A stretch of DNA of 64,000 bases from Carposina sasakii (lineage: Eukaryota; Arthropoda; Insecta; Lepidoptera; Carposinidae), in contig CP053171.1 of assembly GCA_014607495.2 (NCBI GenBank), forward strand, positions 1,798,001-1,862,000, in the 5' to 3' direction. The first letter of the stretch is position 1; each line of letters starts with the position of its first letter. Positions 43,933 to 54,415 of this stretch are shown here, one piece after another. A program made the position numbers and the translations under genes. The notes below the pieces were generated by a model. It saw nothing but the letters and a program-made list of their open reading frames with translations. It did not search any database and was not told the origin of the DNA.

Positions 43933-44329
43933 TATTTGAGTTTCTACGTATATTTCGAAGAAAAAATTGGTGAATCTTTTATGTACTAGAAAGATGGCAC
44001 CTTGCCACTTAGTTGATTTAAAAAAAAGAAGCTAGAGGCAATGTATTACATTTGAAAAATAATGTAAGTATCTATGCGTTCTAAATATTAATCAAGCTCA
44101 GTACACAACCTACATGGCTGTTTGTTTTATATTTACGCACAACTAGATACTTGCCCAGTTAAAAAAGAGATAAAGAAACGTACTTGTATTTTAAAACAGA
44201 TGCAGCACACGTGGGTGAAATTTAACGATATTTTTATTAAAAGTAATAAATTTGGGCACATTTTCCCAAAGTAAAAGGTTATTTTCATATTTTCAGTATT
44301 GCGTAGGTTTATAGGTAATCGGGATTAGC

Positions 44330-44820
44330 ACACCACTCATTCCCACCTCTGCAACTCCTGTAAGCCAGGATCAACAGAGGCGATTAGAAAAATGCACACA
44401 AAGCATAGAATATCCCGGGGGGACCTAACTAGCGACTATTAAAGCATTAACATACATACATATAATCACGCCTTTATCCCTTTCGGGGTAGACAGAGCAC
44501 CAAGGGCCGATAGAACCACGCGGTGCCACTTCTGACCAATTTTGAGGGTATAGTTGAGATGTACAAGTTCGGTTAGTAGTGACAGGTGGTCAGCCCATCG
44601 CCTACAAAACACCAAGACCCTCTTGTCCCTCTACTGACTTGTACAGTATGCCCGGGAAGAGAAGCAGCTGTAGAATTATGTGTTTTTTTTTCACTCCCAT
44701 AAAAATAATAGAAAAACAGAATGTTAAGTATGAAGATAGGTACGCTTAATATTAAATTAAGCGCTAACAAAATTATCACAATTGAAACATATGGCTACCT
44801 ATAAGTTATTATGCCAATAA
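44330..44820 (+). repeat. Dispersed repeat family H, split by family D
   Basis: CCAGGATCAACAGAGGCGAT and GACCTAACTAGCGACTATTA at the left, ATAGAAAAACAGAATGTTAA and TAAGTTATTATGCCAATAAT at the right. The minus-strand family D repeat (about 44456-44695) sits between them; the copy at 13545-13835 is not interrupted there. Confidence 0.65.
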
Positions 44821-45388
44821 TAAGTGTGAAAAAAACGTTTATAAATTGGTCTGGGCACGAAAATTGTGCATAGATGAGATAAGGTAGATCAGGTATATAA
44901 TTTGCTCCTAAAATAAGTTAATACTTAATTTAATTAAGATTAATACTTAAAAAACAAAGCTGCATTTGTATTTTAAATATAAGTTAATGGATTATACACA
45001 ACGATAAAATTGGAGTTTAATAAAAAAAGGTGAATAAAAGAACAACGTTTGAGATTAAAGTAGGTATCATAACCCTTTTATAATGAAAAGGCATTGAAAA
45101 GGACGCGTAAGTTACTTTTAGCTTTAGAAAGAAAAGATAATCTGAAAATTCATTACGACCTACTTGTGAGTTTTTCTTTCGAATCTAACTCTTAAGAAAA
45201 TTTTCTCATATAACAGAAAAAGTAAATCGTTTCTCTCTTTGTTAACTCGTGTACAGGCTGTAACAAAGGGGGAATGTTAAGGAATATCTATGAATTTAGC
45301 CCACTATAATAAAAGTTATTTATGTGTATATGTTATTTATAATATGTAGTTTAGAAAAGGGATGATAAAATTCGTCATCCGAGTAATT

Positions 45389-45460
45389 GACCCGGTAGCT
45401 TAGTGGTTAGAGCGGCTGGCACGGTTTGCAGTGGTCGTGGGTTCGATTCCCACTCGGGTG
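45389..45460 (+). repeat. tRNA-like sequence, copy 1 (not a functional tRNA)
   Basis: Cloverleaf-like: acceptor GACCCGG, box A TAGCTTAGTGGTTAGAGC, box B GGGTTCGATTCCC, 3' side CGGGTG. The anticodon stem pairs poorly and there is no T at position 33. Conserved flanks on both sides (AAATTCGTCATC upstream, ATTTTTTCCATTTTCTTTAT downstream) show that it is part of a longer repeat. Other copies: 49946-50017 and 56185-56256. Confidence 0.7.
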
Positions 45461-46230
45461 AAGAATTTTTTCCATTTTCTTTATTAATAATTTTATAAAA
45501 GTTATTTAATTCAGACTATGATATTTGGGAATTTCTTGATGGTATCTGCAAAAATTAACATGTGATTGTGAGAGGAGAAAAGGAATCGACACGCGCTACG
45601 CTGTCCACCAAATATCACGCCATCTAGCTTCAATACTTTGCCTTGGCGTTGATGAATCAGTCAGAACATGTTATTTTATATAATAGATAAGAGACATGAT
45701 AAGCAAACATAATATGTGAAAGCAACGTTGGCTAATCTACTATTCTACTGTTATTTATGGACGAAAATATCTTTCTACATTATTGACTAAAAGGACGAAA
45801 ACAAAAATACTGACAAACTTTGAAGGTAGCCATAAATTATTGGGTTTAACGAAATGCAAATTTTCTGATTGAATTCACGGACTGTTTAGACTTCTGGGAA
45901 GTTTTTCGGTTAATTATTCGCTGCGCTAACGAAGCTCGATAAATCGGTTTATTGAGTATAAACGCCATTTTTAATTTCACAGCAACTGAATTTGGTGCAA
46001 CTTTTGTTGTCGCGTTATTTTTAATTGCTTTAGGGATTATTTAATAGGGAGATAGTTCTAACTTCTAACAAATTATTTTAAAAAAAGATGCTATCTGTCT
46101 CTGAGACTTTGACAAGACAGAGTCAGCATTAAAAAGACCTATCGCCCCCGGAAGCGCTTCATCAGCACAACTTGTAAAAAATACATGTTTTCGCTTAATA
46201 TGTTTAAAGGAAACATTTAAAGCACATTAC
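45461..46230. other. No gene seen
   Basis: AT-rich, no recognised repeat apart from the tail of the tRNA-like element. A short remnant of a family C MITE lies just after, at about 46236-46296. Confidence 0.45.
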
Positions 46231-46312
46231 ACACAGGTTGTAACAGAACATTATGCTAAACGAAGTGTCCCTTTTGTTTCACCCTGTATACATACATAGC
46301 CGATACATAATA

Positions 46313-46703
46313 CAGGGTGTAAAAAGACAACGATGTTTTTTTAATACCTCGTATTCTTTGTAAGGTTACGATCATTTTCTTCTATGGAACCAACCCTGGG
46401 AAACGACAAAATTTTTTTGAAAAAATACTGTCATTTAGCAAAATATTCGTTTGATGCTCAAATTACAAATATACCTACAAAACTAACATCATAACATTTT
46501 GACACGGTATCTTTGAAAAAAAAAAATTGTTAACCGATTTCAGATGGATTTATGTTAAAAAAAATGATAATATTAATGTAACTTTGGACCTCAATATCTT
46601 GGAAAACCGTGGCTTTCCAGGGGTGCTTCCATAGAAAAAAATGATCGTGATGTTACAAAGAATACGAGGTATTAAAAGAACATATGTGTCTTTTTACACC
46701 CTG
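46313..46703 (+). mobile_element. Family B MITE, copy 2 (391 bp)
   Basis: CAGGGTGTAAAAAGACAACG to GTCTTTTTACACCCTG with inner inverted ACCTCGTATTCTTTGTAA / TTACAAAGAATACGAGGT. TA flanks. Confidence 0.87.
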
Positions 46704-47283
46704 TATATACCTTTGTAAAGGTAATACTTTGTAATGTAATTTTTTGTATTGAATAACTTTGTATTGTATTGCCTATGAGTCATTTGTTACTCGAATTAAA
46801 TAAATAAATTAATAAAGATAACATCGTGTTTTTTGTTATCGAGATGACAAATCTCCTTCAACAAAAAATACGTTATTTTCACTGCCAAAATAACGCCGCG
46901 AAATTAAAAGCTAAATTCATTAACCTTTATTACTTAAAGCATTAAATGTTTTAATGAGGTAGAGGGAAAAATGTTTTTGTCTTAAATTAACATTCTACGC
47001 CGACCCTTTCAGTGTAAAAATGTGTTGAGACTTCTTAAAATGTAGAAATAAAGTTTTGGCGACACCTTGTCATACATTGCATATTATAACTTCATAAAAA
47101 AATAGTAGTTTAAAAAAAATATATTTACCACATTTATCAAAGCCTGCTAATTAGTGAGCCTACCACTGCTTTTCGGGCCCAAATATAACAATCTAACAAA
47201 TATTTATATCTAATCTAACAGTAACTGTCACAAAAACATCGGTAAAGAAATGCAGGCGTAGGAAATTAAATATAATACCTATA

Positions 47284-47682
47284 CAGGGTGATTTTTGGTC
47301 GTCAACGTTCCCGAAAACTACGGAATCTCCTCATCATCATGATCATTTTTTCTCCATGAAAGCATTCCTGGGCAGTGTCTGGTTTCCAAAATATTTGGGT
47401 CCAAAGTTGAATAAATAGACTGCGTTTTTCTGCATAAATGCACATTGACGCGTGAACCAACATTTTTTCACGACATATAATTAATATCTGTCTATGAAAA
47501 AAGTTGCATAAACACTGGACACTATAAATTTCGCCCGATCAAGTAATCAATAAAAAAAAAAATTCTAAAAAGTATACATCGTTTCCCAGCATGTTTTTTG
47601 GTATAAACTTACTTTATTTGATGTATTCTACGTAACGTACTCTACGTTCCCCTCGTTAAGGGTGGTAACGAAAACCACCCTG
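47284..47682 (+). mobile_element. Family A MITE, copy 3
   Basis: CAGGGTGATTTTTGGTCGTC to GGTAACGAAAACCACCCTG. A small local duplication (CTACGTAACGTACTCTACG) near the right end sets it apart from the other copies. Confidence 0.86.
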
Positions 47683-47931
47683 TATATCATTATAATAAAA
47701 AAAGTCTAATGGAATTTCCAGATAATTTCCAAAAGTGTATGTAAACAGAAAGGCTAATGGCGAAAAACACCCAACTCGTGTAACTCTAATACATAAACAT
47801 GTTATATAATATTTGCAAAGTAATGTTTGTGTGGTTTATGTCATTTTTATGAGACAACGTATTACGAATGTAGCTATTCCTTTCAGTAATAAAGTCCTCT
47901 AATAGGCGCTAGTGTCTTTATACTTATTATA

Positions 47932-48228
47932 ATACTAGTAGACGCCCGCGACTCCGTCTGCGTGGACTACAGAAAAAACAAAATGTCGAAATTATTCAGA
48001 ATAAAAACATTTTCCCGGGATAAAAAGTAGCCTATATGTTAAGTGGGACCTCTCACAATATATTCCTGAAAACTGCATCGAAATCGGGTCAGCCGTTTCT
48101 GAGATTAGCGTGCACAAACGTATAGACAAACAGACAAAAATTCCAAAAATCAATATTTTGGGTATTATTGCGTTGATAAAGGTCTCCTATAGTAGTTTTT
48201 CTCATATATCTTCTATGTATAGACATAC
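47932..48228 (+). mobile_element. RTE-like LINE 3' tail
   Basis: ACTAGTAGACGCCCGCGACT through GGGATAAAAAGTAGCCTATA, GTTTCTGAGATTAGCGTGCA and ATTGCGTTGATAAAGGTCTC. Confidence 0.8.
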
Positions 48229-48234
48229 ATATAC

Positions 48235-48460
48235 CTATATAGATACCGCTGTATTCCCGAAATGGGGTTACCAGCACTGCTGGATCATTAGGGACCTTAG
48301 CCACCTTAAGCATAGCGGGGAAAGATGTCAATAATAGGTGCCAAGTTACTAGCATATCGCCTGAGAGAATACCCGAGTTCCTTAGTCGACTCTTACGACG
48401 TGCACGGAAGGAGATGCAGCTGATGTATTCTAGTGAAGCTCCGCATTAGCACTGGCAGTA
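48235..48460 (+). repeat. Dispersed repeat family E, near full length
   Basis: CCGAAATGGGGTTACCAGCA, CGCCTGAGAGAATACCCGAG, TTCCTTAGTCGACTCTTACG, GGAAGGAGATGCAGCTGATG, TATTCTAGTGAAGCTCCGCA. Shorter copies occur near 12000, 14767, 18040, 30005, 31150, 42570, 43000, 52045, 52610, 55785 and 57620. Confidence 0.7.
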
Positions 48461-48751
48461 GCATGGCATCAAATCTTCACACTAAAAAACTTGCACTTAT
48501 GTCTATGGATCAAAGAATGAACTATAAACACTAGAGAATGATATTATTTCATTTGGACATGTTACCATTCATTCTCTTTGATCAGTTTGAGCACCATCTC
48601 TACTTAGTCTGTGGTATAGTACTGACGAGCAAAGAATATACTTACTCTCGACGAGTGAACCGTTGCGTCGATTTATTTCCGTAGGTTATCCTCAAATTGC
48701 TGCTATACGAGTCAAAGCTGCTATATATGGTTTCTTTTACATTATACAATA

Positions 48752-49041
48752 ATGTTTTCTAAGTGCTGTGTTAGAAATTGTGAAAGTAGGCGTAAGGACG
48801 TCATTCTACATAGCTTTCCGAAAAGTGAGATAGGACTCCAAAATTGGTTATTGTGTCTTCGTGCCCATTGTGATCATTTACAACAAATAAACAAGGTGGA
48901 AATCAGCAAGTTATATGTTTGCCACAAACATTTTGAACAAAAATTTATCACAACCCAAACAGCGACTTCACATAGGTGCTAAACCTACATTGTTTAGTGA
49001 CAATGAAATTGCTATTCCAGAACAAGTTTGCGAAGACAGTG
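48752..49041 (+). CDS. THAP zinc finger exon (frameshifted)
   Basis: From ATG at 48752 the frame gives a THAP domain: zinc ligands Cys5 (or Cys6), Cys10, Cys57 and His60 in C-x4-C-x46-C-x2-H spacing, SFPKS at 21-25, the invariant Trp32, and KHF at 59-61. The frame then runs to TAA at 48980-48982 after Cys76. In the next frame the same DNA gives RLHIGAKPTLF, the equivalent of the conserved AVPTIF box that closes every THAP domain, and continues open to the donor G|GTAGGT at 49041. One extra base in the CAACCCAAAC stretch (48951-48960) would explain both. Upstream of the ATG is repeat DNA (to about 48460) and then about 290 nt that could hold a promoter. Confidence 0.7.
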
Positions 49042-49155
49042 GTAGGTTAAGACGTTATATGGTCCTAACATATCTTATCATAATAAAATTTACATATTAA
49101 ATTTAAAAATGCTTAATATGTCATTAATTTGTAAAGTATATTTTTGTGGTTTCAG

Positions 49156-49239
49156 AAAATATCGATCCAATTATAAAGCATGATTATTACTCCAAAAAGA
49201 AAAAACATTATGACCATACATATGTTAAAATTTTGTCTG
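49156..49239 (+). CDS. THAP gene exon 2 with HCF-1-binding-type motif
   Basis: Acceptor TGGTTTCAG ends at 49155, donor TCTG|GTAGTA at 49239. In phase with the post-frameshift frame of exon 1 it encodes ENIDPIIKHDYYSKKKKH, then YDHTYVKILS. The basic KKKK run could serve in nuclear localisation. DHTY fits the [D/E]-H-x-Y consensus by which THAP proteins recruit HCF-1. If the donor is not used the frame stops at 49250-49252 after SKL. Confidence 0.55.
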
Positions 49240-49647
49240 GTAGTAAACTATAAATATAGCTACATGCTAATTCTTATTATTTATTTTACATACATTAAAA
49301 GAATGTTTCCATTATGTATGATAAGAACGCCCTCTGGCATCTACCACATGAACAACTAGCTGTTAACGAAGCCCCACTAATAGAAAAAGATGATCACCGA
49401 TGGCCGCAAGGAGGTGCTGCTACAATCTATAAAGGCGACCGCTCGGACATCGGACCCTCACTATTTTTGATAATTTTACATACATTTTATCTCAAGAATT
49501 GTATCGCATTATTGTACATTCTATACATATAAATATAAATAAACCTACTAGTTCCAAAATTAATAAATTACTCATTGAAGTCTACCTGAATGAACCCTGG
49601 AAAAGTTAGAATCAACAACAATATGAATAAATTACTTGTTATTGCAG

Positions 49648-49779
49648 AGATCATGCCATCCACTTCCTCTAATGTGGGGAATATCTTGGTGTCAAAGTTA
49701 AGTCCTCAACCATCTACATCCTGCGCTGTTGAGCAAATTATAGTACCAGACTTGTGCATACAGTCAGATATGACTCAAA
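49648..49779 (+). CDS. THAP gene exon 3 (Ser/Pro-rich linker)
   Basis: Acceptor TTGTTATTGCAG ends at 49647, strong donor CAAA|GTAAGT at 49779. Phase 1 in and phase 1 out, and open only in the frame set by exon 2 (the other two frames have stops), which supports the join. It encodes a low-complexity linker (IMPSTSSNVGNILVSKLSPQ, then PSTSCAVEQIIVPDLCIQSD) with no domain that I recognise. Confidence 0.5.
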
Positions 49780-49945
49780 GTAAGTAGTGAATGCATGTAA
49801 AAGCAATGTGTATAAGTACCAAAGCTCACATGTTTGATACTGATTTTTTCAATATTTCTTGCAAATAAAGACATAACACCAAAAATAGCTTTACAAATAA
49901 TTTGTACAAAATCAAAATCCTGTAAATTCTTTGCTTACATTGATT

Positions 49946-50017
49946 GACCCGGTGGCTTAGTGGTTGTAGCGGCTGGCACGTTTTGCAGCAGTCGTGGGTT
50001 CAATTCCCATTCGGGTG
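49946..50017 (+). repeat. tRNA-like sequence, copy 2 (intron of the THAP gene)
   Basis: GACCCGGTGGCTTAGTGGTT, box B GGGTTCAATTCCC (one change from consensus), CGGGTG. Downstream ATTTTTTCCATTTTCTTTAT is shared with the other copies; the upstream flank is not. Confidence 0.65.
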
Positions 50018-50445
50018 AATAATTTTTTCCATTTTCTTTATTTAATTTTACATTATTGTTTATTTACTCGTTAAAAATGTCAAGTCAAAAATACCTATAC
50101 ATTTTATAATAATAAGATAAGGGCAGGAAACTGATAATATGGTTGATCCTGACCGTCTCACTCAAACATAAATTTAATCATAGGTCTATCCCTCTCCGTT
50201 CTTAAAAGAAAGAGAAAGGGGTAGGTTGGACTAATTTTAGGTTTAAGAGTGACGGTCAGAATCGACCATAATGAGATATTAAAAAAAACATAAATCTTCT
50301 GACATAATATGGTCTATTCTGGTAGTCACACTTAAACCTAAACTTAAAATTAGTCCTACCTGTCCTATTCTCTCTTGGCCATTTTGGTTAAGAATGGAAA
50401 GTTAACCTGACTAATATAATATATATATAGTTTGATTTTTTTTAG

Positions 50446-50512
50446 GTCAAAAACTGCGCTCGGGTATTTAGTAAGACAGCAGCCGCTGCATTATGTTATA
50501 CCACTGAATTTG
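50446..50512 (+). CDS. THAP gene exon 4
   Basis: A T-rich acceptor ending TTTTTTTTAG at 50445 and donor TTTG|GTAAGC at 50512. Read in the frame that joins exon 5 it gives SKTALGYLVRQQPLHYVIPL. That frame needs a phase-2 donor upstream, whereas exon 3 ends in phase 1, where this acceptor would hit TAG at 50468-50470. A second AG at 50471 would restore the frame (from 50472: RQQPLHYVIPLNL). Either the inner acceptor is used or there is a second frame fault in this gene. Confidence 0.45.
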
Positions 50513-50602
50513 GTAAGCATTTTACTTACAAATTACTTCTTTGGTTTGATTGTGTCATAAATGTGTAAATGTTCGAATAATTTTATTTCTATTTTCTTTT
50601 AG

Positions 50603-50695
50603 GTCATTAATCATTATACAGATGGAAGCATTGTCAGCTCAACAACGCAAAACACAGCCGATATAGTCGATTTTTTCGACGACCTATTTGATTGA
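50603..50695 (+). CDS. THAP gene last exon
   Basis: Acceptor TTTTCTTTTAG ends at 50602. Thirty codons then TGA (50693-50695). The end is acidic and aromatic (DIVDFFDDLFD), resembling a short activation-type tail; that reading is inference. It joins exon 4 in phase 0. Confidence 0.5.
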   Translation, partial: VINHYTDGSIVSSTTQNTADIVDFFDDLFD

Positions 50696-50727
50696 AAAAA
50701 TTAAAAATATATAGAAGTAAATTAAAA

Positions 50728-50745
50728 AATAAAAGAATTAATAAA
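50728..50745 (+). terminator. Polyadenylation signals of the THAP gene
   Basis: Two AATAAA hexamers at 50728-50733 and 50740-50745, about 33 and 45 nt after the TGA, followed by a TGTGTCTTTT stretch typical of the downstream U/GU element. Confidence 0.55.
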
Positions 50746-51454
50746 TGAAATGTGTCTTTTATTACACAGCAATGATATTTTGGAAATTTCCTAGAGTTTA
50801 CCTTTAAAGGGTAACCTGAAAGGTAGGGCTAGCCGCTGCTGCTCCGAGGTGGCAAATTACAATATCCCATGCCGTTGACCTACCACGTCTACTATAATGC
50901 ATTAAAAAACTACTGTCATTATCAAAACTTTATCATTCTCTACTCAATGCCTAGAGGCTATATGGGCTAATTTCTTAGTACGGGGGATGGTCGTCTGATA
51001 CGTAGTATCTCTGTATAGTTTGTGGGCAGTAGCAACTTGTTTAGTTACGTTTAAATGCGTGGGACTTTGTTATTGAACAAGCTTTAAGCGAAAAAGTATG
51101 TTTCCTGCCATTTCCAGTTTTACGTTTATTTTCGGGACCTTTTTTTGGGAAAGTCTAAGTATGACTTGCATGTTTAATGTCCATTTCTACTTAATTTATT
51201 TCAACAAAAATGCTGCGGTAATAGTAAAGTTTGGAAGTGCGACTAGTTAGCATTTACGCGTTAAGCATATTTTAATACGTAGTAGCAGTCGCCACAATAA
51301 CACATTATAAATAGAATTTTTTATCTTATTACATGGCAAAATACGCCTACTCTAAAGTATGTTAAAAATAATTATTAATTTGTTCAAAACATGGTACTAC
51401 AAACTTATTATAACATTATTAGATCAGAAACATGTTTCACAAAAAAAATCTATT

Positions 51455-51650
51455 GTAATATTATAAAGCTGAAGGGTTTGTTTGTTTGAATGCGCTAATC
51501 TCAAGAACTACTAGTCCGATTTAAAAAATTCTTTAAAAGTTAGATAGCCCATTTATTGAGGAAGGCAATAGGCTATTTAATAACTCGCCCAGGCTTCGCA
51601 TGGGTGCAATGCTTCCTCACGCAGTTAAAGTCGTGGGCGGCCGCTAGTAT
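51455..51650 (-). mobile_element. Diverged RTE-like LINE 3' tail
   Basis: ATAAAGCTGAAGGGTTTGTT, ACTAGTCCGATTTAAAAAAT, AGGCTATTTAATAACTCGCC, GTCGTGGGCGGCCGCTAGTA. It overlaps the 122-codon minus ORF, which is therefore not a gene. Confidence 0.6.
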
Positions 51651-53029
51651 GGAAATATTATGTGATATATTCGCGTTTATTACATACCTATTGTACTTAC
51701 GTATTTTTGTTACGCAACACGTTTGAACAACATTTGCGTTTATGCTGCGTTTTGTCTGGGAGAAAAATAGTAGGAGGCCTGCCCCTACATGCAAAAACGC
51801 GGTCAAACGATCCCAAGCATATTTTTCTTGAACATAGAAAAAGCCCGAATATGTAATTTTCTTTGACATTAAACAAGGGTTCAATTTCTCAGGGATGAAA
51901 AAACCGTGGAAAGGGAAAAGCCTTGGCGTGAATAAACGCATGAAAATGTTTTAGATTAGACTTAATTTACGCTAAACCTGTAATATGTTGTTAGATTATT
52001 TTGTATATGTTATATATAATTTTTTATATTAGGTACGTATATTTAAAGTGAGGCTAGACGTAAAAGATCACTGACTAGTTGCATCGCCTGAGAGATCGCC
52101 CCCGAATTCCTTAGTCGACTTTTACGACGCAACATGCCCGGAAGAAGATGCATCTGATGTATTCTGATGCATTAGCACAGAAGCTCATGGATAGCATTAT
52201 TGTTCATACAATTTAGCTCAAATGGCGACAATGACACTGGCTGACATTTTAAATTTATAAAACTAAATTGGGTTGATAAAAATTTGTGCTCCATTATGTA
52301 AAACTAGAGTGGTACTTAATGTTGGAGGCCATCTTTAAATTGAGTTCTTAAGTATTTCATTCTTTTTAACTTTGAAAGTTACGTCGAGGCAATCAGCCTG
52401 TAAATATCAAGGGCTTTTTCAGTATTATATTACCTAGGTGTTTTCAGTCACAATGACTAGATCTCTACCTAGAAGTGAAATAAAAACCAAATCAATATCG
52501 AATAGCAAAAATATTTAATTTATTTTACCTATCATGATCTTTGACCACACTAAAAATGATGGAACATATAGAATCCAGGTCTAGGATAGAAAATTTCACT
52601 TTTGATCGAGTTCTTTAGTCGACTCTTACGACATGCACGGAGGAGATGCGGCTACAGCTACAGAACCCACGGGTCAGCATAGGACATCATTATAAGTTTA
52701 TATCAGGCGTGGCCAACCGGTCGATCGCGACTATTAGTCCAGTCGATCATAGCAAGGTAGGTACTACATAATACTGAACCGCTGTTTCATTAAGGTTTCA
52801 AGGTATATCGGCATTGGCCCACCATTTATTCATGCCCCTGTAACTCCTGTAAGCCTATCAAAAGCGATCAGAAAAATGCATATAGGTAAAGCATAGAAAA
52901 TCCCGGGGACCTAACAAGCGAATAGAAAAACAGAATGTGAAGTATGAAGATGCAATTAGCACTGACAGAGAAAATCGCACAGGGTTTCGTACGTACAGTA
53001 AATCTTAGGTCTAATCAAGTCGGTCTATA

Positions 53030-53394
53030 CAGGTTGATTTTTGGTCGTCAACGTTCCCGAATACTACGGAGTCTCCCATCATCACGATCATTTTTCTCTA
53101 TGGAAGCATACCTGGGAAGTGACTGGTTCCCAAGATATTAGGGTCCAAAGTTGAGTGAATAGCCTGCGTTTTTTTTTTGCATAAATGCACATAGACGCGT
53201 GTAAAAACATTTTTTCACGAAAAATATTTAAAATCTAGCTATAACACAAATCCTGGATACTACTCGTATAAATTTCGCCTGATCAAGAATATTTATTTAC
53301 ATCGTTTTCCAGCATTTTTTTTTACATAAACTTACTTTATTTGATGTATAGAGTACGTACCCTTCGTTAAGGGTGGCAACGAAAAAACATTCTG
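53030..53394 (+). mobile_element. Family A MITE, copy 4
   Basis: CAGGTTGATTTTTGGTCGTC to CAACGAAAAAACATTCTG; both termini carry substitutions. Confidence 0.82.
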
Positions 53395-53574
53395 TATAGT
53401 CTTTATTATAGGTATATCGAATCCATCAAAAAAGCTCCATAACTGACCTTCCCCAGTCCGCTGTTATTATAATTTGCTCTTTGATACAATCATAGCCCAT
53501 TACATGACCCTCGTCACGAATTTATGACCTTTAATTTTTGACATTTCCTTCCTTTTTATTTTCGTTATTTATTA

Positions 53575-53830
53575 TAGTTAAGCATGTTATAGTATATAAA
53601 TACATAGATAAGTATAGAAACATCCATGACTCGGAAAAGCTAATAACCGACTTCAAAAAAGGAGGAGGTTCTCAATTCGTCTGTATGTATAATATATATA
53701 TATATATATTTTTTTTTATGTATGTTTCACATAGAACGGATTTCAAAAATTTTTTTTTTGTTGGTTCATGAGGAGGTCCATTTTCACCAGGTCAGGACGA
53801 TATAGGCACCACCGAAAATTGTATGCTCGT
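53575..53830 (+). repeat. Fragment of SINE family M followed by a 'CCGACTTCAAAAAAGGAGG' repeat
   Basis: AAATACATAGATAAGTATAG and AACATCCATGACTCGGAAA, then ACCGACTTCAAAAAAGGAGG, GGTTCTCAATTCGTCTGTAT, an (AT)n/(T)n run and GAGGAGGTCCATTTTCACCA. The second block is a common lepidopteran repeat by recall. Confidence 0.6.
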
Positions 53831-54069
53831 ATGGTGCTTTTGTTACGTAATCATGTCTTATCGGACTCAGGGTTCGACATTAACGATGTGAAACGTTAAA
53901 GTGATCGTGTTCTTCCTTTTATTTACTTCGTGCTTACAACGTTTTATAACTGGACAGCTGATCATCGAAAAACAAAGAAAGGTTGTAAATTGTTGTTGTA
54001 GGTGTGTAGTGTAAGTCTCTAGCTATCTACGAAGCATTTCTTGACATGAATTTAAAATGGGAATAAATA

Positions 54070-54415
54070 TAAATAAATAAATATTCACACACTACACAAC
54101 ACATTAACCTAATCCCACATTAAGATCCCTAAGGTCTTGTGTCGTGGGTACTAAGCATTTACTCAACGGACCCTAATATTTTGGAAACCAGTCACTTCCC
54201 GGTATGCTTCCAAGGAGAAAATACGGATGATGAGGAGATACGTAGTTTTCGGGACGTTGACGACCAAATCAGAAACATGTCCCACACGCATTAACACCAT
54301 GACTCGGAAACAAACGATAAATAACGTGACTAATTTATCTACTTAATCATTTAAGTATCATATCAATGTTTGCACCTACCGGGATTCGAACCCAGGACCT
54401 ATGGCGTCGCATAAC
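54070..54415 (-). mobile_element. SINE family M split by a MITE A fragment
   Basis: CACATTAAGATCCCTAAGGT and CTTGTGTCGTGGGTACTAAG at the left, CATGACTCGGAAACAAACG and GGGATTCGAACCCAGGACCT at the right. 54164-54271 between them is an internal piece of a family A MITE in minus orientation with several small deletions and no MITE ends. Confidence 0.7.

Larger units (their letters stand above)
48752..50745 (+). pseudogene. THAP-domain gene, five exons, one frameshift
   Basis: Gene model built by hand: exons 48752-49041, 49156-49239, 49648-49779, 50446 (or 50472)-50512 and 50603-50695, with GT-AG introns and polyadenylation signals at 50728 and 50740. It starts with a THAP C2CH zinc finger, a DNA-binding fold found in chromatin regulators and in P-element transposases. 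The second exon has a D-H-T-Y tetrapeptide matching the HCF-1-binding motif of THAP1-type proteins; the protein would be about 210 residues, acting in the nucleus. The THAP exon needs a one-base change (48951-48961) to run into its conserved C-terminal box, so as written the gene is broken. I class it as a pseudogene or a gene with a base error. It shows no transposase domain. The exact ortholog is not recognised. Confidence 0.6.

Noticed and set aside
45389..45460. tRNA gene on the plus strand
   Set aside because: Boxes A and B are good, but the anticodon stem has mismatches, there is no T33, the acceptor end is off by a pair, and three copies with shared flanks show that it is repeat DNA.
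49314..49532. Extra THAP-gene exon (72-codon ORF)
   Set aside because: No convincing acceptor or donor around it, and exons 2 and 3 already join in phase without it.
51573..51941. 122-codon minus ORF
   Set aside because: Its C-terminal third is a diverged RTE tail (51455-51650); the rest shows no family feature.
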